Origin: Xenophilus arseniciresistens
GTDB taxonomy: Bacteria > Pseudomonadota > Gammaproteobacteria > Burkholderiales > Burkholderiaceae_C
DNA length: 64,000 nt
Direction: 5' to 3'
NCBI RefSeq assembly: GCF_028023875.1
Contig: NZ_JAQIPB010000002.1
Span: 558,001-622,000 of the forward strand
Shown: positions 48,034-57,471 of the stretch, piece after piece
How positions within the stretch are numbered: the stretch's first letter is position 1
Layout: every line of letters starts with the position of its first letter
Program-made: the position numbers and the translations under genes
Notes under the pieces: model-generated
What the model was told of the DNA's origin: nothing
Database searches by the model: none
Seen by the model: only the letters and a program-made list of their open reading frames with translations

Positions 48034-49269
48034 TCAATGGCCCGCGAGCCAGCGACGCACGCCCTGTGCCGCCACCACGCCGCTGGCCATGCACGCCGTG
48101 AGCAGGTAGCCCCCGGTGGGCGCCTCCCAGTCCAGCATTTCACCGGCCACGAAGACGCCCGGCACCGCCCTCAACATGAGCGCGGCATCGAGTGCCTCGA
48201 AACGCACGCCGCCTGCGGTGCTGATCGCTTCGGCCACCGGCCGCGGCGCCACCAGTTCGATGGGCGCGGCCTTGATGGCCTGTGCCACGCGGGGCGCATC
48301 CTGCCAGTGCTCGCGCGGCAGCAGCTCGTGCAGCAGCGCGGACTTGATGCCGTCCAGACCCAGCCGGCCTTTGAGATGGCTGCCCAGCGAACGCGAGCCG
48401 CGCGGATGCTGCACGGCCGCCAGCACCTGCTGCGCGCTGCGATCGGGCAGCAGATCCACCCAGAGCGTGGCGCGCCCATGCGTGCGGATCCGCTCGCGCA
48501 GCAGGGCCGACACCGCATACACCACGCTGCCTTCCACGCCCGTGGCCGTGGCCACGAATTCGCCCTTGCGCGTGATGCGCCCGCCCGCTTCATCGAGCAC
48601 CTGCACGGCCACCGATTTGAAGGGCTGGCCTGCGAAGCGCTCGGCAAAAAAGGGCGTCCAGGCGGCCACGTCGAAGCCGCAATTGGCCGGCTGCAGCGGC
48701 GCAAGGTCGATGCCCCGCGCCTGCAGGTCCGCCGCCCAGAGCCCGTCGGATCCCAGCCGCGGCCAGCTCGCGCCGCCCAGGGCCAGCACCACGGCGTCGG
48801 CTGCATGCGCCAGCGGGCCATCGGGCGTATCGAACTGCAATGCGGTGCCGGCCGCAGCGCCGCGCCATGCCGCCCATCGATGCCGCATGTGGAATTGCAC
48901 GCTGGCCGCGCGCAGCCTCTGCAGCCAGGCCCGCAGCAGCGGCGCCGCCTTCATGTCGGTGGGGAAGACGCGGCCCGAACTGCCTATGAAGGTCTGCACG
49001 CCGAGCGCATGGGCCCAGTCGCGAAGGGCCTGGGCGTCGAAGCTGCGCAGCAGGGGCTCGATCTGAGGCTGGCGTGCGCCGAAGCGCCCCGCGAAGGCCT
49101 CGAAGGGCTCCGAATGCGTGAGGTTCAGTCCGCCGCGGCCCGCGAGCAGGAACTTGCGCCCGACCGAAGGCATCGCGTCGAACAAGTCGACCGCGAGGCC
49201 TGCCTCAGCCATTTGCTGCGCGGCCATCAGGCCTGCCGGGCCGCCGCCGATGACGGCCACCCGCTTCAT
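48034..49269 (-). CDS. HI0933/YhiN-type FAD flavoprotein (TIGR03862-like)
   Basis: The 411-residue protein starts with a FAD-binding motif (VAVIGGGPAGLMAA) and the SVGRKFLLAGRGGLNLTHSE stretch of the HI0933 family. The C-terminal GEMLDWEAPTGGYLLTACMASG is the second FAD contact. Members are presumed oxidoreductases of unknown substrate. The ATG at 49269 follows a GGAG site; an ATG 33 bases upstream was rejected. It is a single gene facing the SRP RNA gene and divergent from trxA. Confidence 0.88.
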   Translation of the reverse strand: MKRVAVIGGGPAGLMAAQQMAEAGLAVDLFDAMPSVGRKFLLAGRGGLNLTHSEPFEAFAGRFGARQPQIEPLLRSFDAQALRDWAHALGVQTFIGSSGRVFPTDMKAAPLLRAWLQRLRAASVQFHMRHRWAAWRGAAAGTALQFDTPDGPLAHAADAVVLALGGASWPRLGSDGLWAADLQARGIDLAPLQPANCGFDVAAWTPFFAERFAGQPFKSVAVQVLDEAGGRITRKGEFVATATGVEGSVVYAVSALLRERIRTHGRATLWVDLLPDRSAQQVLAAVQHPRGSRSLGSHLKGRLGLDGIKSALLHELLPREHWQDAPRVAQAIKAAPIELVAPRPVAEAISTAGGVRFEALDAALMLRAVPGVFVAGEMLDWEAPTGGYLLTACMASGVVAAQGVRRWLAGH

Positions 49270-49459
49270 GCCCACACTCCTGCGCTCGTCCGTGCCATCC
49301 ATGCGTCGGCGCGAGGCCGGTCTTTTCCCGAGGTCCAGGGACTTTGGCTATCGCGGCCATAGCCCCCTTGGCGACCATGCAAACTCTTGGTTTCTGTCAC
49401 AATGCCCCGCACTGTAGCGGCACCCTCTGCAAGCCTCTACACGCTAAGGAAGAAACACC

Positions 49460-49792
49460 ATGGCCAGCGAACTGATCAAACACATCACCGATGCCTCCTT
49501 CGAAGCCGACGTCCTGCAGTCCGACAAGCCGGTGCTGGTGGACTACTGGGCTGAATGGTGTGGTCCCTGCAAGATGATTGCCCCCATTCTTGATGACGTC
49601 TCCAGCACCTACGAAGGCAAGCTGCAGATCGCCAAGATGAACGTGGACGAGAACCGCGACATCCCCGCCAAGTTCGGCATTCGCGGCATCCCCACGCTGA
49701 TGCTGTTCAAGAACGGCCAACTCGCCGCCACCAAGGTGGGCGCGATGAGCAAGGCCCAGCTGACGGCATTCCTGGAGCAGCAACTGGCCTGA
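49460..49792 (+). CDS. trxA: Thioredoxin 1
   Basis: The 110-residue protein has the canonical redox motif W33-C34-G-P-C37, the buried Asp and the cis-Pro loop [11 protein letters not shown]. It reduces protein disulfides in the cytoplasm. An AAGGAAG ribosome site precedes the ATG. A terminator separates it from rho, though the trxA-rho order is conserved in proteobacteria. Confidence 0.97.
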   Translation: MASELIKHITDASFEADVLQSDKPVLVDYWAEWCGPCKMIAPILDDVSSTYEGKLQIAKMNVDENRDIPAKFGIRGIPTLMLFKNGQLAATKVGAMSKAQLTAFLEQQLA

Positions 49793-49817
49793 TCGCCAGC
49801 CCCTGCACAGCCCGTAC

Positions 49818-49852
49818 ACGGCCGGCGCGCAATGCGTCGGCCGTTTTCTTTT
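49818..49852 (+). terminator. Rho-independent terminator after trxA
   Basis: ACGGCCGGCGC (49818-49828) pairs with GCGTCGGCCGT (49834-49844), including one G-T pair, with a 5-nt loop and a T-rich tail. Confidence 0.88.
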
Positions 49853-49994
49853 CCTGTCATAATCGGGCGCAAATTCACCGGGCTCCAACACAGAGGCCGG
49901 TTCGAATGTCCCGGTTTGCGCTGCACGTCTCTCGCAGCGCCTCAGACCTCCCCCTCCCTGCCGCCCTCGACGAATCCCACCCTGGGATCATTCC

Positions 49995-51260
49995 ATGCAC
50001 CTGAACGAACTCAAGGCACTGCACGTGTCGGAACTGCTCAAGCAGGCCGAAGCCCTCGAAATCGACAACGCCAGCCGCATGCGCAAGCAGGAGTTGATGT
50101 TCGCCATCATCAAGAAGCGGGCGAAGGCAGGCGAGCAGGTGTTTGCAGACGGCGTGCTGGAAATCCTGCCCGACGGCTTCGGCTTTCTGCGCAGTCCCGA
50201 CACCAGCTTCACCGCCAGCACGGACGACATCTACATCAGCCCCAGCCAGGTGCGCCGCTTCAACCTGCACACCGGCGACATGATCGAGGGCGAGGTGCGC
50301 ATCCCCAAGGACGGCGAGCGCTACTTCGCGCTGACCAAGCTCGACAAGGTCAATGACGGCGCGCCCGAGGCGAACAAGCACAAGGTGATGTTCGAGAACC
50401 TCACGCCGCTGTTCCCGAAAGAGCAGATGAAGCTCGAGCGCGACAACTTCAAAGGCGACGAGAACATCACCGGTCGCGTGATCGACATCATCGCGCCCAT
50501 CGGCAAGGGCCAGCGCGCGCTGCTGGTCGCGCCGCCCAAGAGCGGCAAGACGGTGATGATGCAGCACATCGCCCACGCCATCAGCGCCAACTACCCGGAC
50601 ACGCACATGATGGTGCTGCTGGTGGACGAGCGCCCCGAAGAAGTGACCGAAATGCAGCGCTCGGTGAAGGCCGAAGTGATCGCCTCCACCTTCGACGAAC
50701 CCGCAGCGCGCCACGTGCATGTGGCCGAGATGGTGATCGAGCGCGCCAAGCGCCTGGTCGAGCTGAAGAAGGACGTGGTGATCCTGCTGGACTCCATCAC
50801 GCGCCTGGCCCGCGCCTACAACAACGTCGTGCCCTCGTCGGGCAAGGTGCTCACGGGCGGTGTGGACGCCAACGCGCTGCAACGCCCCAAGCGCTTCCTG
50901 GGTGCGGCGCGCAACGTGGAGGAAGGCGGCTCGCTGACCATCATCGGCACGGCGCTGATCGACACCGGCAGCCGCATGGACGAAGTGATCTTCGAAGAGT
51001 TCAAGGGCACGGGCAACAGCGAAATCCATCTGGACCGCCGCCTGTACGAAAAGCGCGTGTTCCCCTCGATCCAGCTCAACCGCAGTGGCACGCGCCGCGA
51101 GGAACTGCTGCTGGCCCCCGAGGTGTTGCAGAAGACCCGCATCCTGCGTCAGTTCATGTACAACATGGACGAGATCGAGTCCATGGAGATGGTGCTCAAG
51201 AGCATGAAGGCCACCAAGACGAACGTCGAGTTCTTCGACATGATGCGTCGCGGCGGCTGA
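49995..51260 (+). CDS. rho: Transcription termination factor Rho
   Basis: The 421-residue hexameric RNA helicase has the N-terminal helix bundle ([18 protein letters not shown]), a cold-shock-like RNA-binding domain near 50-125, and Walker [11 protein letters not shown] near residue 180 with the Q-loop and R-loop behind. It terminates many transcripts. The leader from the trxA terminator is about 140 nt and includes a CATAAT -10-like element at 49858-49863. Long leaders with Rho autoregulation are known in other bacteria. It converges on a Gfo/Idh gene with a 7-bp gap. Confidence 0.97.
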   Translation: MHLNELKALHVSELLKQAEALEIDNASRMRKQELMFAIIKKRAKAGEQVFADGVLEILPDGFGFLRSPDTSFTASTDDIYISPSQVRRFNLHTGDMIEGEVRIPKDGERYFALTKLDKVNDGAPEANKHKVMFENLTPLFPKEQMKLERDNFKGDENITGRVIDIIAPIGKGQRALLVAPPKSGKTVMMQHIAHAISANYPDTHMMVLLVDERPEEVTEMQRSVKAEVIASTFDEPAARHVHVAEMVIERAKRLVELKKDVVILLDSITRLARAYNNVVPSSGKVLTGGVDANALQRPKRFLGAARNVEEGGSLTIIGTALIDTGSRMDEVIFEEFKGTGNSEIHLDRRLYEKRVFPSIQLNRSGTRREELLLAPEVLQKTRILRQFMYNMDEIESMEMVLKSMKATKTNVEFFDMMRRGG

Positions 51261-51267
51261 ACAAGCG

Positions 51268-52347
51268 TCAGATTGAGCCAACCTCCAGGGCCCTGCCCTC
51301 CTCGGCGCTTCGCCGCCCCAGATCCAGCAGTTCCATCAACGCCACAGCCTCGGCGGGCGTGACCGGCGCTTCGCGCTGGCCCCGGATGGCGTCGCGCACG
51401 GCAGCGTAGTAGCGCGTGTAGTCGCCGCGCTGGTTGGGCACGGGCTGCGTGTGCAGCGCACCCTGCGCATCGGCCTGCACCCATTCACCCGGCGTGCCGT
51501 CCACGCCCCAATCCGCGCCGCCCGGGCGCAGACCCGCGCGCAAGGCATCCTCCTGCGGATCGACGCCGTGCTTCACATAGCTGCCGCGAGTGCCGTGCAG
51601 CAGGAAGCGCGGCGCGGCATGCGCAGCCAGGGTGGAGGCATGCAGCACCACGCGCAAGGGCGCATGAGGCCCGTGTTCGTAGCGCAGCAGCGCGTGGAAA
51701 TGATCCTCGACCTGCGCACCTTCGCGCAGGGTCGCGCAGTCGAGCTGCAGGCTGTCGGGCGCGCCGAAGAGCTGCAGCGCCTGATCGAGCAGATGCGCAC
51801 CCAGGTCCACCCACAGCCCGGCGCCCGGCACGGCCTGTTCGCGCCAGCGCTCGCGCACCTGGGGCCTGAAGCGGTCGAAATGCGACTCGAGGTACACGGG
51901 CCGCCCGACGGCGCCTTGGGCCAGCAGGTCGCGCAGTGTCAGAAAGTCGGCGTCCCAGCGCCGGTTCTGGTAGACGCTCAGCACCCGGCCGCGGGCCGCT
52001 GCCAGTTGCGCCAGCTCGCGGGCCTGGTTGGCATCGAGGGTGAAGGGCTTGTCCACCACCACATGCCGGTCGGCCAGCAGCGCCGCACGCGCCATCGGAT
52101 GATGCTGCGCGTTGGGCGTGGCGATCACGATCAGGTCCAGTGCCAAAGCGGGTGCCAGCAAGTCCTCCAGACTGGGGACGACCTGGGCCTGGGGCCAGTC
52201 GGCCAGCACCTTGTGCGGCTGCGAACTGGCCACGGCGGCCAGTTGCAGGCCGGGCACGGCCGACAGCACCGGCGCATGAAAGTTCTGCCCCGCCAGGCCA
52301 TAGCCCACCAGGCCTGCGCGGATCGTGGGGAAGGCTTGCTCGGGCAT
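51268..52347 (-). CDS. Gfo/Idh/MocA-family NAD(P)-dependent oxidoreductase
   Basis: The 359-residue enzyme has an N-terminal NAD(P)-binding fold (RAGLVGYGLAGQNFHAP) and the catalytic EKPF-type motif as VVDKPFTLD near residue 95. The C-terminal alpha/beta domain contains the substrate region with GLWVDLGAHLLDQALQLFG. It likely oxidises a sugar or inositol derivative (YdgJ-like). The ATG at 52347 was chosen over a longer frame. It lies between rho and rpmE2 on the opposite strand. Confidence 0.92.
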   Translation of the reverse strand: MPEQAFPTIRAGLVGYGLAGQNFHAPVLSAVPGLQLAAVASSQPHKVLADWPQAQVVPSLEDLLAPALALDLIVIATPNAQHHPMARAALLADRHVVVDKPFTLDANQARELAQLAAARGRVLSVYQNRRWDADFLTLRDLLAQGAVGRPVYLESHFDRFRPQVRERWREQAVPGAGLWVDLGAHLLDQALQLFGAPDSLQLDCATLREGAQVEDHFHALLRYEHGPHAPLRVVLHASTLAAHAAPRFLLHGTRGSYVKHGVDPQEDALRAGLRPGGADWGVDGTPGEWVQADAQGALHTQPVPNQRGDYTRYYAAVRDAIRGQREAPVTPAEAVALMELLDLGRRSAEEGRALEVGSI

Positions 52348-52363
52348 GGGCGGACTCGGCGGA

Positions 52364-52394
52364 TTGACTTGATGAAGGGGCAGTATGCGATAAT
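52364..52394 (+). promoter_or_regulatory. Candidate rpmE2 promoter
   Basis: TTGACT (52364-52369) and an extended -10 TGC-GATAAT (52386-52394) are separated by 19 bp. It points to rpmE2 with a leader of about 70 nt, and lies just upstream of the divergent Gfo/Idh start. Confidence 0.55.
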
Positions 52395-52469
52395 CGCTGG
52401 CTTCGCGAAAAGTGCGCCCGGCAAAAGTGCGGGGTGTGGCTCTCGCAACGACCACAAGGAAACCGCACC

Positions 52470-52730
52470 ATGGCCAAAGAAGGCATTCACCCCAACTACC
52501 GCGAAGTTCTGTTCGTGGACCTGTCCAACGGCTTCAAGTTCGTGACCCGTTCGTGCGTGAACACGAAGGAAACCGAGACCTTCGAAGGCAAGGAATACCC
52601 GCTGTACAAGCTGGACACCTCGAGCGAATCGCACCCCTTCTACACCGGCACGCAGAAGTCGGTGGACAACATGGGCGGCCGCGTGGAGCGTTTCCGCAAC
52701 AAGTTCGGCAAGTCCGCACTGGCGAAGTAA
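52470..52730 (+). CDS. rpmE2: 50S ribosomal protein L31 type B
   Basis: The 86-residue protein matches the type B (C-minus) L31: it lacks the zinc-binding CxxC of type A and has only a single cysteine (RSCVNTKE). It binds the large ribosomal subunit, bridging to the small one. In some bacteria the type B paralogue is induced when zinc is short. No Zur box was recognised here, and this may be the main L31. An AAGGAA site precedes the ATG. A terminator follows. Confidence 0.95.
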   Translation: MAKEGIHPNYREVLFVDLSNGFKFVTRSCVNTKETETFEGKEYPLYKLDTSSESHPFYTGTQKSVDNMGGRVERFRNKFGKSALAK

Positions 52731-52749
52731 GCCGGCGCACCGCCGAGTC

Positions 52750-52781
52750 AGGGCAGCCCGGGCAACCGCGCTGCCCTTTTT
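52750..52781 (+). terminator. Rho-independent terminator after rpmE2
   Basis: AGGGCAG (52750-52756) pairs with CTGCCCT (52771-52777), with a 14-nt loop and five T. Confidence 0.88.
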
Positions 52782-52829
52782 CATTCATCTGCAGCCGGCA
52801 TCATCCGGTCCGCCACTGCGGCTTATTGC

Positions 52830-54605
52830 TTGAACAACCCTACGCCAGCCATCGTCGCCCAAAGCGCCGTGCGCCGCCTGCCGAGGCTGGCGCTGCTGCT
52901 GCTGTGCGTCGCCTATCTGATGCCCGGTCTGCTGGGACGTGGCCCGTGGAAGAGCGCCGATGTCTCCTCCTTCGGCTACATGCTGGCGCTGGTCGGCCAT
53001 CCGTGGGACCTGACGCGCTGGCTGGAGCCGATGCTGCTGGGCCACAAGCCGGAGATTCCGGCGCTGCTGCCCTACTGGATCGGCGCGTGGGCGATCCAGC
53101 TGGCGCCCTGGTGGCGGCCGGACCTGGCGGTGCGCGTGGTGTATGCGCTGATGCTGTGGGGCACCTTCAGTGCCACCTGGTATGCGGTCTACTACCTCGC
53201 GCGCACCCCGGGCGCACAGCCCGTGGCCTTCGCCTTCGGTGGCGAGGCCCAGCCCAAGGACTACGCCCGCGCCATCGCCGACGGCGGCCTGCTGGCCCTT
53301 CTGGCCAGCCTGGGCCTGGCCCAGCTGGGCCATGAAACCACGCCCGCGCTGGCCCAGCTGTTCTTCGGCGCGCTGATGTTCTATGGCGTGGCGGCGGCGC
53401 CGTACCGGCGCCTGGGGCCGACGCTGGCCCTGCTGCTGGGCGGCCTGGGAATGTCGCTTGGCGGTGCGCCCTGGCTGGCGCTGGTGCTGGGCCTGGGCAG
53501 CCTGCTGCTGAGCCTGCGCGAACGCATTCAGCCTGGCCGGGCCAGCCCCGGCGAGGACGCCGGCCATGGCTACGACGCAGCCGCCCTGGCCGCGATGGCG
53601 GCACCGCTGATCCTGGGCGCCGGCCTCGCCTTCGGCCTGCAGCAGTTCCACTGGCGCATCGTGTGGCCCGGCGAAGGCCCGGCCAGTGCCGGCGCGCAGG
53701 CCGGCAGCCTGCTGCGCCTGTTCATCTGGTTCACCTGGCCCACCTGGCCGCTGGCGCTGTGGACCCTGTGGCGCTGGCGCCAGCAATGGCTGGCCCGACA
53801 TGTGGCCCTGCCGCTGCTCTTCGCCGGCGTGATCGGCATCGCGGCCATGCTGGGCGCAGCCTCCGACCGCGTGCTGCTGCTGGCCCTGCCGGCGCTGGCC
53901 ACGCTGGCGGCCTTTGCGCTGCCCACCTTCAGGCGCAGCGTGTCTGCGCTGGTGGACTGGTTCACGCTGCTGTTCTTCAGCGGCTCGGCCCTGCTGATCT
54001 GGCTGTACTGGATCGCCATGCAGACCGGCGTGCCGGTCAAGATGGCCTCCAGCGTGGCGCGGCTGACGCCCGGCTATGTGGCGCAGTTCTCGCTGCCCAT
54101 CTTCCTGATCGCCGTGGCCGCGACGCTGGCCTGGTGCTGGCTGGTGCGCTGGCGCACGGGCCGCCACCGCGCCGCGCTCTGGAAGACGCTGGTGCTGCCC
54201 GCAGGCGGCGTCACGCTGTGCTGGCTGCTGCTGATGACGCTGTGGCTGCCCGCGCTGGACCACGCGCTGAGCTACGCGCCGCAGGTGCGGGCCATCCAGC
54301 AGCACACGGGCCCCGCGCCCCGTTGCGTGGCCGAGCTTGGCGTGGACCGGCCGCAGCTGGCCGCGCTGAGCTACCACGGCAACTACACGCTGCAGCCCAT
54401 CAATTCGCACACCGAATGCCCCTGGCTGGTGGTCAAGCCCGAAGCGGTGCATCTGCTGCAATTGATCGTGGACCTGCACGACTGGCGCCTGATCGGCACG
54501 TTCCGGCGCACCTCCAACGCCAGCGACGACCTGCTGCTCTACCAGCGCCGCCCCGAAGCGCCGCTGCCGGAAGTGCCCGTGATCGAACCCGTGATCGGCC
54601 CGTGA
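52830..54605 (+). CDS. Large polytopic membrane protein, glycosyltransferase 39/ArnT-like
   Basis: The 591-residue protein has about 12 predicted transmembrane helices. The loop after the first helix contains GRGPWKSADVSSFGYMLAL, placed where ArnT-type (GT39/GT83) enzymes carry their catalytic acidic residue, and a soluble C-terminal region (residues 490-585) follows the helices. The start is a TTG at 52830 with no clear ribosome site; a GTG at 52869 is a possible alternative. It may transfer sugars from a lipid carrier to envelope glycans, but this is a weak inference. A MATE gene follows 10 bp later, probably in the same transcript. Confidence 0.78.
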   Translation: MNNPTPAIVAQSAVRRLPRLALLLLCVAYLMPGLLGRGPWKSADVSSFGYMLALVGHPWDLTRWLEPMLLGHKPEIPALLPYWIGAWAIQLAPWWRPDLAVRVVYALMLWGTFSATWYAVYYLARTPGAQPVAFAFGGEAQPKDYARAIADGGLLALLASLGLAQLGHETTPALAQLFFGALMFYGVAAAPYRRLGPTLALLLGGLGMSLGGAPWLALVLGLGSLLLSLRERIQPGRASPGEDAGHGYDAAALAAMAAPLILGAGLAFGLQQFHWRIVWPGEGPASAGAQAGSLLRLFIWFTWPTWPLALWTLWRWRQQWLARHVALPLLFAGVIGIAAMLGAASDRVLLLALPALATLAAFALPTFRRSVSALVDWFTLLFFSGSALLIWLYWIAMQTGVPVKMASSVARLTPGYVAQFSLPIFLIAVAATLAWCWLVRWRTGRHRAALWKTLVLPAGGVTLCWLLLMTLWLPALDHALSYAPQVRAIQQHTGPAPRCVAELGVDRPQLAALSYHGNYTLQPINSHTECPWLVVKPEAVHLLQLIVDLHDWRLIGTFRRTSNASDDLLLYQRRPEAPLPEVPVIEPVIGP

Positions 54606-54615
54606 AGCGGCGCCG

Positions 54616-56028
54616 ATGAGCAGCAGCACCCATGGCGGGGCGCACCCCGGCGAACGCAGCCTGATCGCCCGCCACGCCGGCACCGTGTTCGTGGGCCAGA
54701 TGGCCGTCATGGCTTTCGGCGTGACCGACACGCTGGTGGCCGGCCGCTATGCCGAAGAGGCGCTCGCGGCGCTGTCGGTCGGCGCGGCCATCTTCATCAG
54801 CGTCTACGTGGCACTCATGGGCGGGCTGCAGGCGCTGCTGCCCGTGTGGGCCGAGCTTCATGGCGCCGGCCGCAGCGCCGAGGTCGGGCGCTCGGTGCGT
54901 CAGTCGCTCTACCTGTGCGCGGGCGCAGTGTGCATCGGCATGGCCGTGCTGCTCTTTCCCGGACCTTTGCTGCGTTGGACCGACGTGCCGCAGGCCATGC
55001 AGGCCGAGGTGACGCGCTACCTCGCCGTGCTGGCCTGGGCGCTGCCGCCGGCCCTGCTGTTCCGGCTCTACAGCACGCTCAACCAGAGCCTGGGCCACCC
55101 GCGCCTGGTGACCTGGCTGCAGACCGCTTCGCTGGCGCTGAAGCTGCCGCTGTCGATCTGGCTGACCTTCGGCGGCGCCGGCCTGCCGGCTCTGGGCGTG
55201 GTGGGCTGCGGCATCGCCACCCTGATCGTCAACTGGACCATGCTGGCCGTGGCGCTGGTGATGCTGCGCACGCAATCGCTGTACGCGCCCTACGCGCTGT
55301 GGCAGCGCCTGGAGGCGCCCGACGGCCGCCAGTTGCGGCAGTTCGCGCGGCTGGGCATTCCGGGCGGGCTGGCGGTGCTGGTGGAAGTCAGCTCGTTCAC
55401 GCTGATGGCGCTTTTCATCGCCCGCCTGGGCACCACGGCCTCGGCGGCGCACCAGATCGCATCAAACCTCACGGCAGTGGCCTACATGGCCCCCCTGGCC
55501 CTGGGCCTGGCAACGAGCGCGCGCGTGAGCTTCTGGCTGGGTGGGGGCCAGCACGCGCGGGCGCGCCACGCCTGCCGGCTGGGCCTGGAAATGACCGTGC
55601 TGTGCGCGCTGGCCGTGGCGGTGGCGATGGCCCTGGGGCGCCATGTGCTGGCGTCCTTGTACTCCTCGCAGGCTTCGGTGGCGCAGCTGGCCGCGCCCCT
55701 GCTGCTCGCGACTGCGGCCTATCACCTGGCCGATGCCGTGCAGACCCTGTGCGTCTTCGTGCTGCGCTGCTGGCGCGTGACGGTGCTGCCGCTGATCATC
55801 TACTGCAGCCTGCTGTGGGGCCTGGGGCTGACGGGCAGCTACTGGCTGGCCTATCGCGGCCTCGGGCCCTGGGGCGCCATGCAATCGCCGCTGGCCTTCT
55901 GGCTCATGAGCAGCGTGGCCCTGGGCCTCACGGCCCTGCTCTTTCTGGCCCTGCTGTGGAAGACCGTCAGGCGGCCACCAGCTGCGGCCGCGCCGGCCGC
56001 AGTCGGGCCACCGGAAACACCAGCATGA
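54616..56028 (+). CDS. MATE-family multidrug/cation exporter
   Basis: The 470-residue protein has 12 transmembrane helices in two homologous halves, the MATE pattern (FGVTDTLVAGRYAEEALAALSVG in the first half). It exports cationic drugs or metabolites using a proton or sodium gradient. It starts 10 bp after the GT39-like gene. Its last 62 bp overlap the 3' end of phoR on the opposite strand, so the two stop regions are interleaved. Confidence 0.92.
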   Translation: MSSSTHGGAHPGERSLIARHAGTVFVGQMAVMAFGVTDTLVAGRYAEEALAALSVGAAIFISVYVALMGGLQALLPVWAELHGAGRSAEVGRSVRQSLYLCAGAVCIGMAVLLFPGPLLRWTDVPQAMQAEVTRYLAVLAWALPPALLFRLYSTLNQSLGHPRLVTWLQTASLALKLPLSIWLTFGGAGLPALGVVGCGIATLIVNWTMLAVALVMLRTQSLYAPYALWQRLEAPDGRQLRQFARLGIPGGLAVLVEVSSFTLMALFIARLGTTASAAHQIASNLTAVAYMAPLALGLATSARVSFWLGGGQHARARHACRLGLEMTVLCALAVAVAMALGRHVLASLYSSQASVAQLAAPLLLATAAYHLADAVQTLCVFVLRCWRVTVLPLIIYCSLLWGLGLTGSYWLAYRGLGPWGAMQSPLAFWLMSSVALGLTALLFLALLWKTVRRPPAAAAPAAVGPPETPA

Positions 56029-57307
56029 AGCGAGAGCCCTGCCCCAGCGTGCTTTCGATGCGCAGTTGCGCGCCGTGGCGCTGCGCGATGTGCTTGACGA
56101 TGGCCAGGCCCAGCCCCGTGCCGCCAGTCTCGCGCGAGCGGCTGCGGTCGACCCGGTAGAAGCGCTCCGTCAGTCGCGGAATGTGGTCGGCCGCGATGCC
56201 GGGGCCGGTGTCGCGCACCGCGAACTCGCCGCGCCCGTCGGACAGCAGGCGCCAGGTCACCGTCACTTCGCCGCCGGGCGGCGTGTAGCGCACGGCATTG
56301 CTCACCAGGTTGGACATGGCGCTTTGCAGCTCGGTGGCCGCGCCGGACAGTTCGCTGTCGGCCTCCAGCGAGAAGGACAGGCGATGACCCTGCGTGCTCA
56401 GGCGGCTCGACAGGCCACGGGCCTCGTCCTCGCAATGGGCCAGCAGCGCCCTCACGCGCGTCCACTGGTGGCCCGGCGGCGGTGCGCTGCCTTCCAGGCG
56501 CGACAGCGTCAGCAGATCCTGCACCAGCGTGCCCATGCGCTGTGCCTGCTGGCCCATCAGCCCCAGGTAGCGCGCACGCTCGTCGGCCTCCAGCGGCAGG
56601 CTCTGCAGCGTTTCCACAAAGCCCGTGAGCACGGTCAGCGGCGTGCGGATCTCGTGCGAAACGTTGGCCACGAAATCGCGCCGCATGGCATCGGCCTGCT
56701 CCAGCGCCGTCACGTCGCGCGTGAGCAGCATGCGCCGGTTGCCCGCATAGGGGTGGACCTGCACCGACAGCCGCTGCGGACGCCCCTGCCCGCCCACCTG
56801 CACCACGGGGCCGTCGATCACCACGTCGCGGCTGTAGTTCCACGAAGCCAGGTAGGCCACGAAGGCGGGGTCGCGAACCAGGTTGGACAGATGCGCCAGC
56901 AGATCGCGCTCGGCATCGATGTTCAGATGGCCGGCCGCCGTCTGGTTGCACCATTCGATGCGGCCCTGGTCGTCGATGAGGATCACGCCGTTGGGCGAGG
57001 CCTGGATCGCCGCAAGGAATTCCTTGAGCCGGTCTTCGGCCTGCTGGGTCTGCTGCTCGCGCACGCGCAGCAGCTTGCGCACGCGCTCGGCAATCTCGCC
57101 CCACACGCCCATGCGGCGCACGCCCAGTCCCGCCACGTCATCGCGCAGGGCGTTCACCAGTTGCTGCGCCCGCCAGGCATCGCCCAGCAGCCACAGCAGG
57201 GCACCCACCCATGCGCCCAGCCACAGCTGCCGCCACTGGCTCAGAAGGCCGGCCACCACGGCCCCGCCCAGGGAGGCGATGAGAAAAAGCGCGATGCGAA
57301 AGGGCAT
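55967..57307 (-). CDS. phoR: Phosphate-regulon sensor histidine kinase PhoR
   Basis: The 446-residue kinase has an N-terminal membrane anchor (residues 4-43), a PAS domain at about 95-200, the phospho-acceptor H218 in NVSHEIRTP, and an ATPase domain with the DTGPGIAADHI and GGTGLGLAIVKH boxes. It phosphorylates PhoB when phosphate is low, under control of PstSCAB and PhoU. It is the last gene of the pst-pho cluster, separated from phoB by 164 bp. Its 3' end overlaps the converging MATE gene. Confidence 0.95.
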   Translation of the reverse strand: MPFRIALFLIASLGGAVVAGLLSQWRQLWLGAWVGALLWLLGDAWRAQQLVNALRDDVAGLGVRRMGVWGEIAERVRKLLRVREQQTQQAEDRLKEFLAAIQASPNGVILIDDQGRIEWCNQTAAGHLNIDAERDLLAHLSNLVRDPAFVAYLASWNYSRDVVIDGPVVQVGGQGRPQRLSVQVHPYAGNRRMLLTRDVTALEQADAMRRDFVANVSHEIRTPLTVLTGFVETLQSLPLEADERARYLGLMGQQAQRMGTLVQDLLTLSRLEGSAPPPGHQWTRVRALLAHCEDEARGLSSRLSTQGHRLSFSLEADSELSGAATELQSAMSNLVSNAVRYTPPGGEVTVTWRLLSDGRGEFAVRDTGPGIAADHIPRLTERFYRVDRSRSRETGGTGLGLAIVKHIAQRHGAQLRIESTLGQGSRFMLVFPVARLRPARPQLVAA

Positions 57308-57411
57308 GGTGAATTATCAGGAGTCGCCGGGCGCCGGGCACCAGCCCGCCACGAGGCAGGCGCAGCGAAGCTCTCAGGGCGCCCGTGGAACGAGCTTTGT
57401 CCGGCCACCGG

Positions 57412-57468
57412 GTGCGCCCTCCTCCCGAAGGAGAGGGGGAAGCCGCTAAGCGGCCTGGGGGGTGTTTC
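57412..57468. repeat. Structured intergenic element between phoB and phoR
   Basis: A GC-rich block with the hairpin-forming words CTCC...GGAG and a perfect GCCGCT-A-AGCGGC palindrome, ending GGGGGGTGTTT. Similar blocks are common between genes in this bacterial family, so it looks like a dispersed repeat. It interrupts an otherwise tight operon and may weaken phoR expression. No ORF is supported in the 164-bp gap (57308-57471). Confidence 0.5.
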
Positions 57469-57471
57469 GCT

